From Pseudomonadota bacterium (lineage in GTDB: Bacteria; Pseudomonadota; Gammaproteobacteria; Burkholderiales; Burkholderiaceae), in NCBI GenBank assembly GCA_023441105.1, contig JAEZQX010000253.1, positions 1 to 7,982 of the forward strand: 7,982 bases of DNA. The letters run 5' to 3'. Below, one piece after another: positions 1 through 5,619 of this stretch. Under the pieces are notes generated by a model. The model was given only the letters and a program-made list of their open reading frames with translations, was not told the DNA's origin and did no database searches. Position 1 is the stretch's first letter. Every line of letters starts with the position of its first letter. The translations under genes were made by a program, and so were the position numbers.

Positions 1-1
1 C

Positions 2-763
2 GCCCCCACCGCGCGGCGGGCGGCGGCCCCCGGGACCATGGTTTCCCTGCTGGTCGATGTCGACGTCGGCCAGGGACGCTGCGGGGTGCCGCCTGCCCGG
101 GTCGCGCGGCTGGCGCAGGCGATCGGCTCCGCGCCGCACCTGCGGTTCGCCGGCCTGCAGGCATACCACGGCGGCGCGCAGCACATCCGCGCCATCGGCG
201 AGCGACAGGCGGCGGCAATGTCGGCGGTGCAGCAGGCCGCGGCGGCGCGCGAGGCGCTGGCCGCCGCCGGCATCGATTGTCCGGTGATCACCGGCGCAGG
301 CACCGGCACCTTCGCCTACGAGGGCGCAAGCGGACTGTACAGCGAGATCCAGCCCGGCTCCTATGTCTTCATGGACGCCGACTACAACCGCAATCGTTGG
401 GAGGCAGCCGGCGCCGATGGCGAGATACCGCCATTCCGCCAGAGCCTGTACGTGCTGGCGACGGTGATGAGTTGCGTCGAGCCAAGCCGGCCGATCGTCG
501 ACGCCGGCCTGAAGGCGCTGGCCATGGACAGCGGGATGCCGCTGGTCGACGGCCGTCCGGAGGTGCTGTATGAACGGGCGAGCGACGAACACGGCAACCT
601 GCGGGTGCAGCCCGGCGTCGCGGGTCCGCAGCTGGGCGAGCGCCTCCGGCTCATTCCCGGGCATTGCGACCCGACCGTCAACCTCTATGATTGGCTGGTG
701 ACGGTGCGCGCCGGACGCGTCGAAGCGGTCTGGCCGGTCACGGCGCGCGGCTGCCTCAGCTGA
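2..763 (+). CDS. D-threonine aldolase / D-3-hydroxyaspartate aldolase family PLP enzyme, 5'-truncated
   Basis: This is the C-terminal part of a fold-III (alanine-racemase-like barrel) PLP enzyme of the D-threonine aldolase / D-serine dehydratase group. These cytoplasmic enzymes split or dehydrate D-beta-hydroxy amino acids. The frame is open to the left edge, so the ATG at 38 is internal; the N-terminal part with the PLP lysine is missing. Counting from that ATG, visible motifs are VDVDVGQGRCGV (residues 6-17), the glycine-rich phosphate-binding GAGTGTF (86-92), EIQPGSYVFMD (103-113) and the C-terminal metal site PGHCDPTVN (207-215). In this family the metal is held by His-x-Asp (aldolases) or His-x-Cys (D-serine dehydratases). 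Here His209 and Asp211 fit the aldolase type. The exact substrate (D-threonine, D-threo-3-hydroxyaspartate or another) cannot be told. The gene ends in a hairpin-forming stop region. Confidence 0.85.
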   Translation, partial: APTARRAAAPGTMVSLLVDVDVGQGRCGVPPARVARLAQAIGSAPHLRFAGLQAYHGGAQHIRAIGERQAAAMSAVQQAAAAREALAAAGIDCPVITGAGTGTFAYEGASGLYSEIQPGSYVFMDADYNRNRWEAAGADGEIPPFRQSLYVLATVMSCVEPSRPIVDAGLKALAMDSGMPLVDGRPEVLYERASDEHGNLRVQPGVAGPQLGERLRLIPGHCDPTVNLYDWLVTVRAGRVEAVWPVTARGCLS

Positions 764-780
764 GGCGGCGCCGCGGCGCC
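750..780. terminator. Two abutting perfect palindromes at a convergent gene boundary, possible terminator
   Basis: Positions 753-766 (GCCTCAGCTGAGGC) and 767-780 (GGCGCCGCGGCGCC) are each perfect 14-bp palindromes lying side by side. The first spans the stop codon of the upstream gene. In plus-strand RNA, 750-757 can pair with 762-769 (8 bp including one G-U pair) around an AGCU tetraloop. The site lies between two convergent genes, which fits a bidirectional transcription stop or 3'-end stabiliser. No T-run follows on either strand, so a classical intrinsic terminator is not shown. Confidence 0.4.
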
Positions 781-808
781 GGATCTGCAGCCGCTCTTTC
801 GATCCCGG

Positions 809-1462
809 CTAGTACCGGTACCGCAGGCCCAGCGACATCAGGTCGAGGGTCTGGTCGCCGGGCGCGAAATCGAAGTTGTGCCGCTCGTATTCGGCGACCG
901 CCTCGAGTTGCGGCGTGAAGCGGTAGCCGACACCGAGCCCGTAGCTCAGACCGAAGCCGTTCTCGGAGCCGGTGCGGATTTCCGGGCGGTTGCTGGACGT
1001 GTCGGTCCAGCCGTAGGTGGTGCCGATCTTGCCGAAGACGCTGAAGCCGGCGGCGACCGGGAAGCTGCCGACCAGGCTCAGGTTCAGGCCCTGGGCGCGC
1101 TGCGAGCCGCCGGCAAAGCCGATCTTGCCCAGGTTGAGGTAGCCGACTTCGGCGGAGAAGATGTCGCTGGCGATGCCGCCGGCCGTGATCTTGAAGGCGG
1201 TGTCGCCGTCATCGCACGAGAGCCCCGGCAGGCAATCCGGCTCGAATTCCGATTTCCCGAGGTGCAGGCCGATGTAGCCATGGGTCGGCGCGAGCGACCC
1301 GCTCTCACTCCAGCTCAGGCCGGTGGCGGATTGGGCATTGGCGGCCCCGGCCGCGACTGCTGTCGCCCAACCGGCAACGATCATGAGCAGTGCCCTGCCG
1401 GTCGATCCGGATTCGGATCCGGACTTCGATCCGCGCGATGGTCCAGCCGTTGATCCAGACAT
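809..1462 (-). CDS. Outer-membrane beta-barrel (porin-like) protein
   Basis: A 217-residue protein with the look of a small 8-stranded OmpA-type or 'porin family' barrel of the outer membrane. After an unusually long, polar, Ser/Gly-rich N-terminus (residues 2-22) comes a hydrophobic segment (24-42) ending ANA-QS, a plausible signal-peptidase I site near residue 43. The mature part has alternating strands (YIGLHLGKSEF, FSAEVGYLNLG, FSVFGKIGTTYGW, YGLGVGYRF, LEAVAEYERHNF) and ends LGLRYRY, a C-terminal aromatic residue as needed for barrel insertion by the BAM complex. Cys77 and Cys83 sit in an early loop (CLPGLSC) and may form a disulfide, a pattern seen in related barrels. ATG 1462 is chosen over the adjacent TTG 1465 because GGAG lies six bases upstream. 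It lies 92 bp downstream of glgC on the same strand; no functional link is known. Role in permeability or adhesion is not determinable. Confidence 0.8.
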   Translation of the reverse strand: MSGSTAGPSRGSKSGSESGSTGRALLMIVAGWATAVAAGAANAQSATGLSWSESGSLAPTHGYIGLHLGKSEFEPDCLPGLSCDDGDTAFKITAGGIASDIFSAEVGYLNLGKIGFAGGSQRAQGLNLSLVGSFPVAAGFSVFGKIGTTYGWTDTSSNRPEIRTGSENGFGLSYGLGVGYRFTPQLEAVAEYERHNFDFAPGDQTLDLMSLGLRYRY

Positions 1463-1468
1463 CAATTT

Positions 1469-1472
1469 CTCC
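1469..1472 (-). promoter_or_regulatory. Ribosome-binding site of the barrel protein gene
   Basis: Minus-strand GGAG, six bases before the ATG at 1462-1460. It decides for the ATG rather than the overlapping upstream TTG (1465-1463), for which the spacing would be only three bases. Confidence 0.6.
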
Positions 1473-1554
1473 GCTGCTTGGCCGATGCGGTGGCCCGACT
1501 GGCTTATCGTCCCGGCGCTTTGCCCGGACCCGTCGGCCCTACTTTACACCGTTG

Positions 1555-3015
1555 TCAGGCGCGCGCGGTGCGTGCTGGCTGTGGCTCCGTCGCACCCGTG
1601 TCACGGCGCCTCGGCCCAAGTGCCGGCGCGCCGGCCGCGAGCGGCGGCATGATCGGCATGACGCTTGGCGCGGGACCCGCCATCGATGCCTGCATCCCGG
1701 CCGCGGAAGCGGCAGCGGGCAAGCCTGTAGGGACACCGATCGGCGTGATGGTGGGCGTCGCGCCGCGCCCGATCCCGGGCGACATCGCGCGCGCCAGCAC
1801 CGTCGTGCTGAAGAACCCGCGCGGGATCACCACGACGCCGCCCTCGCTCATCGGCAACCACTCGTGGTCGTGATCGGCGTCGAAACCGACTTCGAAGCCG
1901 GGCGGCACCTTGTTGTCGGCTTCGACGATGACGTTGCGCAGCCGGCAGCCTTGACCGATCTCGACGTTCTCGCCCAGGATGCAGCGCGACACTTCGGCCT
2001 GCTCCCCGACGCTGGCCCCCTGGCGCAGGATGCTGTGCTCCACGGTGGCCGACCGGGCGATCGATGACATGCACTGGTAGCGTCCGAGGGACCATTCGCC
2101 TCGCGACGGATCGAAGGCCTGGGTCCTGCCCCGGATCGGCCAGCTGCGCGCCAGCACGTCGAAGCGCGGCGCCTTGTCCGGTCCGCCGATGGCGTCCATC
2201 TGGGCGGCGAAATAGGCATCGAGCGTCCCGACGTCGCGCCAGTAGTGCTGGTCGCAATGCTCGGGCAGCCCGTCGATCCGATTGCTGGTGAAGTCGTACG
2301 CCATCAGCCGGCGGGAGTCCACCAGCGACGGCAGCAGGTGGCCGCCGAAGTCGCTGCCCCCGTTGGCATGGGTAGCCTCGAGCGCCTCGAGCAACACCCG
2401 CGGCGAGAAGAGATAGTTGCCCATCGACGCGAAGGCACGGTCGGGGCGGCCGGGCATCGCCCGCGGCTGCCGCGGCTTCTCGACGAAGCGGCGGATCCGG
2501 CCGCCGGCGTCCGCCTCGATCACGCCGAAAGATCGCGCCTCCTCCAATGGCACCGGCAGGGCGGAAACGGTCACGTCGGCACCGGAGGCCAGGTGGAAGT
2601 CCACCATCTGCCGCACGTCCATCCGGTAGATGTGATCGGCGCTGAAGATGGCGACGACATCGGGACAGAAATCGATGATTTGCTGGCGGTTCTGGTAGAC
2701 GGCGTCGGCCGTTCCGGTGAACGCGGGCATGCCACCGGCGCCGCCGGTGATGGGATTGATGAAGCCGTCCGGATCCGGCCGGCCGCAGCGCCAGCAGGCC
2801 ATCAGGTGCTGCAGCACCGAATGCGGCTGGTACTGCATCAGCACGTGGATGGCCCGGATGCCGGAATTGCGCAGGTTGCTGAGCGCGAAATCGATCAGCC
2901 GATGATCCTGGTGAAACGGAACGGCAGGCTTGGCGACCTGCCGCGTCAGCGGCGCGAGGCGCTTGCCTTCGCCGCCTGCAAGAACGAACGCCAGCACCCT
3001 CGTATTTTTTACCAT
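1555..3015 (-). CDS. glgC: Glucose-1-phosphate adenylyltransferase (ADP-glucose pyrophosphorylase) with C-terminal extension
   Basis: Makes ADP-glucose and pyrophosphate from ATP and glucose-1-phosphate, the committed step of bacterial glycogen synthesis, in the cytoplasm. The nucleotidyltransferase domain shows LAGGEGKRLAPLT (residues 12-24), AKPAVPF (28-34), GTADAVYQN (101-109), SADHIYRMD (125-133, with the probable catalytic Asp127), FGVIEAD (163-169), FVEKP (177-181, glucose-1-phosphate Lys180), ASMGNYLF (196-203), DFGGHLLPSL (222-231) and YWRDVGT (258-264). A left-handed beta-helix follows and ends GGVVVIPRG near residue 400, where the family normally stops. About 84 more Ala/Pro/Gly/Met-rich residues follow, giving 486 aa against the usual 400-430. 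The E. coli regulatory segments GGKF (with Lys39) and WYR before GTADA read HQDH (35-38) and AFT (98-100). ATG 3015 is preferred to GTG 3039 because GGAG lies six bases upstream. No glgA, glgB or glgP is in the window. Confidence 0.93.
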   Translation of the reverse strand: MVKNTRVLAFVLAGGEGKRLAPLTRQVAKPAVPFHQDHRLIDFALSNLRNSGIRAIHVLMQYQPHSVLQHLMACWRCGRPDPDGFINPITGGAGGMPAFTGTADAVYQNRQQIIDFCPDVVAIFSADHIYRMDVRQMVDFHLASGADVTVSALPVPLEEARSFGVIEADAGGRIRRFVEKPRQPRAMPGRPDRAFASMGNYLFSPRVLLEALEATHANGGSDFGGHLLPSLVDSRRLMAYDFTSNRIDGLPEHCDQHYWRDVGTLDAYFAAQMDAIGGPDKAPRFDVLARSWPIRGRTQAFDPSRGEWSLGRYQCMSSIARSATVEHSILRQGASVGEQAEVSRCILGENVEIGQGCRLRNVIVEADNKVPPGFEVGFDADHDHEWLPMSEGGVVVIPRGFFSTTVLARAMSPGIGRGATPTITPIGVPTGLPAAASAAGMQASMAGPAPSVMPIMPPLAAGAPALGPRRRDTGATEPQPARTARA

Positions 3016-3021
3016 CGACAG

Positions 3022-3025
3022 CTCC
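3022..3025 (-). promoter_or_regulatory. Ribosome-binding site of glgC
   Basis: Minus-strand GGAG, six bases before the ATG at 3015. It favours this start (protein beginning MVKNTRVLAFVLAGG) over the in-frame GTG at 3039, which would add eight residues ahead of the nucleotide-binding strand. Confidence 0.6.
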
Positions 3026-3053
3026 GGCACAGGATCCACCGCCCTTTATTGGA

Positions 3054-3072
3054 CGCCGGCGACACGCCGGCG
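3054..3072. repeat. Perfect 8-bp inverted repeat with 3-base loop upstream of glgC
   Basis: CGCCGGCG, then ACA, then CGCCGGCG. Each arm is itself palindromic, so the element is both a direct and an inverted repeat. It lies in the 109-bp gap between the FMN reductase stop and the glgC start and is bracketed by two CTTTAT copies (3044-3049 and 3075-3080). It can form a strong hairpin in RNA. No proper U-tract follows on either strand, so it could end reductase transcription weakly, modulate the glgC leader, or bind a protein. Function is unknown. Confidence 0.45.
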
Positions 3073-3124
3073 CGCTTTATGGCGGCGCAAAGGCAAATCA
3101 CGTGCCCTGATTCATTGCGTCAGC

Positions 3125-3679
3125 CTATCGCCGCTCCTCGATGAACTTTGCGAAGCCGGCGACAAAGGCGGCGACCTGCTCGCGCACTCGCTCGTCCACC
3201 AGCGCGCCCTCGGCATCGAACACGCCCCCGGCCCGAGAGACCGCCAGTCGGCTGCCGAACCATGGCAAGGTCCCCAGGGTACGCAGCACCGGCAGCCAGG
3301 CGTTCTGCGCGAGGATGGTGCCAAAGCCGCCGGGCGACGCGCCGGCCACCGCCACCGGCCGGCCGCCAAAGATCCTCGGGCTGTCCTTGGGGGGCCGCGA
3401 CAGCCAGTCGATCGCATTCTTGAAGACGCCCGGCATGGCGTTGTTGTACTCGGGCGAGACCAGCAGCAAGCCGTCGGCCGCCACTACCTGCTCCTTCAAT
3501 GCGGCCACGGCGGGCGGGATCCCTGCGGCTTCGACATCGCCGTCGTAGAGCGGGATGCCATGGAGGGTGGCGATCCTGATGTCGACCCCGGCTGGCGCGG
3601 CCGCCGCCATGGCACGCAGCAGCGCCGTGTTGTACGAAGCCTGTCTCAGGCTGCCGCTGATGCCGAGAATGCTGGTCAT
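3125..3679 (-). CDS. NADPH-dependent FMN reductase (flavodoxin-like quinone / chromate reductase family)
   Basis: A 184-residue soluble flavoprotein of the NADPH-dependent FMN reductase family (ChrR/YieF/SsuE-like flavodoxin fold). Members use NAD(P)H to reduce FMN, quinones, azo dyes or metal ions such as chromate. Residues 9-17 (GSLRQASYN) form the FMN phosphate loop. Residues 75-92 carry the family signature SPEYNNAMPGVFKNAIDW. GASPGGFGT (113-121) is the third flavin-side loop. Length is typical and there is no signal peptide. ATG 3679 has GGAG six bases upstream. The gene is divergent from the TauD-type dioxygenase across a 189-bp region. SsuE-type reductases do work with sulfonate pathways in other bacteria, but they feed FMNH2 to monooxygenases, not to 2-oxoglutarate enzymes, so a direct partnership is not implied. 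The true electron acceptor cannot be read from the sequence. Confidence 0.9.
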   Translation of the reverse strand: MTSILGISGSLRQASYNTALLRAMAAAAPAGVDIRIATLHGIPLYDGDVEAAGIPPAVAALKEQVVAADGLLLVSPEYNNAMPGVFKNAIDWLSRPPKDSPRIFGGRPVAVAGASPGGFGTILAQNAWLPVLRTLGTLPWFGSRLAVSRAGGVFDAEGALVDERVREQVAAFVAGFAKFIEERR

Positions 3680-3868
3680 GCGCCGCTCCAGTCTTCGCCC
3701 AAGCCGGATGGATGCCGGTTTTCCTGTCGATGAGACACCTTTTGACGCAAATCGGCAAGAAAAAACCGATCTAATTCGATATTTCGAACGTTAGTTCTTG
3801 TGCAGGAATTTGGCAATGAATAGACTAGCCGGGGTCAACCCCTTACCAGCAGCCCAAGCTGCCGAGTC
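3680..3868. promoter_or_regulatory. AT-rich divergent promoter region between the FMN reductase and the TauD-type dioxygenase
   Basis: Positions 3740-3830 are clearly richer in A/T than the rest of the window. Short inverted repeats are present: ATCGG (3751-3755) with CCGAT (3766-3770), and an imperfect 14-bp palindrome at 3795-3808 (TTCTTGTGCAGGAA). A run of six A begins at 3760. These are compatible with regulator binding between two divergent genes, but no regulator gene is adjacent and no known operator is recognised. Confidence 0.5.
3798..3826 (+). promoter_or_regulatory. Candidate sigma-70 promoter of the dioxygenase gene
   Basis: TTGTGC (3798-3803) and TAGACT (3821-3826) are separated by exactly 17 bases, placing a start site near 3833 and a leader of about 36 bases. 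The -35 matches the consensus only in its first half and the -10 at four of six positions, so this is a weak prediction. The imperfect palindrome at 3795-3808 overlaps the -35. Confidence 0.3.
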
Positions 3869-4693
3869 ATGAAGATCAGAAAGATCGCCGGCGCGCTGGG
3901 TGCCGAACTCTCGGATATCGACCTTGCCGGCATCAACCCGCGCATGGCCGCAGACATCCGCCAGGCGCTGCTCGAACACCAGGTCATCTTCCTGCGCAAC
4001 CAGCCGCTGTCGCCGGCGCAGTTCCTGGCGTTCGCCAGCCACATGGGCGAACCGGTGGAATATCCCTTCGTGAAGGGCCTCGCGGGGTTTCCACACATCA
4101 TCGAGGTCAAGAAGCTCGAGCACGAACGCTCCAACTTCGGCGGCATCTGGCATTCGGACACGACCTATCTCGAAGAGCCGCCAATGGGTTCGATGCTGCT
4201 GGCGCGGGAAGTGCCGCCTCATGGCGGCGACACCCTGTTCGCCAACCAGTACCTCGCCTACGAGACCTTGTCCGACACCATGAAGGGCCTGCTGGACGGG
4301 CTCGTCGGCATCAGCAGCTCGGCCAAGGCCGATGTCTCGAAGACGCGGGAGGATCGCATCAAGACCGACGGCAAGTCCGGCGAGGCACCGCGGGACTACC
4401 TCGCCGAGCACCCGGTGGTCCGCACCCATCCGGAGACCGGTCGCAAGTGTCTCTACGTGAACGTCGCCCACACCAGCGGCATCAAGGGCATGACCGCGGC
4501 GGAGAGCCAGCCGATCCTGGACTTCCTCTTCGCCCACCAGGTCAAGCCGGAACTCACCTGCCGGTTCAGTTGGGAGCCGGGCGCGCTTGCGTTCTGGGAC
4601 AACCGCTGCGTGCAGCACAACCCGGTCAACGACTACCACGGCTTTCGCCGGGTGATGCACCGGATCACGTTGCGCGGCGACCGGCCGCGCTGA
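3869..4693 (+). CDS. TauD/TfdA-family Fe(II)/2-oxoglutarate-dependent dioxygenase
   Basis: A 274-residue cytoplasmic non-haem iron oxygenase that couples decarboxylation of 2-oxoglutarate to hydroxylation of a small, usually anionic, substrate. The iron triad is His95-x-Asp97 (WHSD) and His250 (WDNRCVQH). Arg261 and Arg265 in RRVMHR lie 11 and 15 residues after that histidine, as Arg266 and Arg270 do after His255 in E. coli TauD; these should bind 2-oxoglutarate and the substrate anion. The N-terminal GAELSDIDL and the HPVVRTHPETGRKCLYVN block (181-198) are family hallmarks. The TauD taurine ligands His70 and Asn95 are not conserved (a short gap and Gly91), so taurine is unlikely. The frame is closed by TAG at 3821-3823 with no other start codon before ATG 3869. 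The ribosome-binding site is weak. Its 3' end is 20 bp from the convergent iclR-type gene. Substrate unknown. Confidence 0.92.
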   Translation: MKIRKIAGALGAELSDIDLAGINPRMAADIRQALLEHQVIFLRNQPLSPAQFLAFASHMGEPVEYPFVKGLAGFPHIIEVKKLEHERSNFGGIWHSDTTYLEEPPMGSMLLAREVPPHGGDTLFANQYLAYETLSDTMKGLLDGLVGISSSAKADVSKTREDRIKTDGKSGEAPRDYLAEHPVVRTHPETGRKCLYVNVAHTSGIKGMTAAESQPILDFLFAHQVKPELTCRFSWEPGALAFWDNRCVQHNPVNDYHGFRRVMHRITLRGDRPR

Positions 4694-4713
4694 AAGATTC
4701 CCCCGGGCGCGCC

Positions 4714-5475
4714 TCAGGCTGCGGCGACGGTCCCGGCCTGTCGGCCGAGCTGGCTGCAGGCCGCCACCAGCAGCCGGGCGCAGTCGGCCAGGTTGGCCTC
4801 CATGCGATGTCGCGGACCGGCAATCGCCACCGAAAGCGTCTCGCCGTCGACCACCAGCGAGGCAGCCACCGCCCAGACGTCGGCGACGTTCTCGCCCCGG
4901 GTCACGTAGTAGCCCCGCTGGCGGCTGGCGGCAATGTCGTCGAGCAGCGCGTCGCGATCGACCAGGGTCGTGCCGGTGACCGCTGTCAGCGGCAGCTCGT
5001 CCAGCAGCTTGCGCAGCTCCCCATCCTTGAGGCTGCCGAGGATCGACTTGCCGATGGCGCTCGAGTGCAGCGGCTTGAGCTCGCCCGGCGATGCCGAATA
5101 GCGGATCGAATGCGGCCCCGGCACCACCTGCAGGTAGACCACCGCGTCCGCCTGCCGCTTGCCGAAGATCACCGTCTCCCGGGATTCGTCGCGCAGCCTC
5201 TCCAATAGCGGCACTGCCCGCTCCAGGAACGGGTCGAACTGCAGGATCTCGCGGGACAGGTCGTGCAGCCGGCGCGTCGGGTAGAGGGCGCGCGGCCGGC
5301 TGAGCGTGTAGAGGTAGCCGCGGGCAACCAGCGTTCCGACGATGGCATGGCAGCTGCTCTTCGGCGTTCCAATCAGCTCGGCCAGCTCGGTCAGGGACAA
5401 GGGACGTCGCGCCGACCGAAAGGCCTCGACGATGTCCAGCACCCGCTCCACGGCAGTCACCGCCACCTTGGTCAT
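4714..5475 (-). CDS. IclR-family transcriptional regulator
   Basis: A 253-residue regulator. The N-terminal winged helix-turn-helix spans about residues 6-70: AVERVLDIVEAF begins it, LSLTELAELIGTPKSSCHAIVGTL is the helix-turn-helix with the recognition helix near 38-50, and the wing follows. The C-terminal IclR effector-binding domain (about 80-250) contains GELKPLHSSAIGKSIL (131-146), the usual entry to the ligand pocket, and RGYYVTRGENVADVWAVAASL (187-207). IclR proteins bind DNA as dimers or tetramers and often control a divergent catabolic or transport gene plus themselves, answering to a small organic acid. The divergent neighbour is a Bug solute receptor, the likely target. ATG 5475 is chosen because GGGAG lies eight bases upstream and the protein then has normal length. 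The frame stays open further upstream, but that stretch is non-homologous-looking repeat sequence. The effector is unknown. Confidence 0.9.
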   Translation of the reverse strand: MTKVAVTAVERVLDIVEAFRSARRPLSLTELAELIGTPKSSCHAIVGTLVARGYLYTLSRPRALYPTRRLHDLSREILQFDPFLERAVPLLERLRDESRETVIFGKRQADAVVYLQVVPGPHSIRYSASPGELKPLHSSAIGKSILGSLKDGELRKLLDELPLTAVTGTTLVDRDALLDDIAASRQRGYYVTRGENVADVWAVAASLVVDGETLSVAIAGPRHRMEANLADCARLLVAACSQLGRQAGTVAAA

Positions 5476-5560
5476 CGGCAGAACTCCCGCGTCATCGGCA
5501 CTGCTCCCAACGTCTCGACTGGACTCCGGGGAAGTCGGCAGTATTCCCGGGTCATTGGCC
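5471..5560. repeat. Imperfect tandem array of 20-bp units in the iclR-type leader
   Basis: In 20-base steps from 5471, the units at 5471, 5491, 5531 and 5551 share the core GTCATCGGCA (exact in the first two, 7/10 in the third, 8/10 in the fourth). The units at 5471, 5511, 5531 and, more weakly, 5491 share a second half like GAACTCCCGC. A clear longer match is 5476-5500 against 5536-5560, 20 of 25 identical. Twenty bases is about two helical turns, so copies face the same side of DNA. On the minus strand the first two units each carry GGGAG, eight bases, then ATG; the first is the real ribosome-binding site and start codon of the regulator. It may be an operator array or a serial duplication of the translation-start region. 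Confidence 0.6.
5484..5488 (-). promoter_or_regulatory. Ribosome-binding site of the IclR-type regulator
   Basis: Minus-strand GGGAG, eight bases before ATG 5475. It lies inside the first 20-bp repeat unit. A second GGGAG (5508-5504) stands eight bases before another ATG (5495-5493), which is in a different frame. Confidence 0.55.
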
Positions 5561-5591
5561 ACCGCCGGCGGAATCACCGGCGTTGCCACCG

Positions 5592-5619
5592 ATTGTAGGT
5601 TGTCATTCGGCCATCCGAA
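5592..5619 (-). promoter_or_regulatory. Candidate promoter of the IclR-type regulator
   Basis: On the minus strand TACAAT (5597-5592) is a 5/6 match to a -10 box. TTCGGA (5619-5614), 16 bases upstream, is a 3/6 match to a -35 box. Transcription would start near 5585, giving a leader of about 110 bases that contains the 20-bp repeats. The -35 overlaps the palindrome at 5616-5629, which would suit autoregulation. Confidence 0.33.

Noticed and set aside
1509..1529. GTCCCGGCGC/GCCCGGAC hairpin after glgC as a terminator
   Set aside because: The stem needs a bulge, pairs only about six bases around an eight-base loop, and no U-tract follows on the minus strand.
1478..1873. A small plus-strand frame opposite the glgC tail, considered as the real gene in place of the tail
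   Set aside because: Its sequence has no recognisable domain and no good ribosome-binding site before its start, and it runs into the conserved end of glgC.
2245..3144. A 299-residue plus-strand frame opposite glgC
   Set aside because: It is the antisense shadow of glgC. His/Asp/Val-rich low-information sequence and no plausible domain.
3791..4660. A 289-residue minus-strand frame opposite the dioxygenase
   Set aside because: It is antisense to a gene with a full catalytic motif set and has no recognisable domain.
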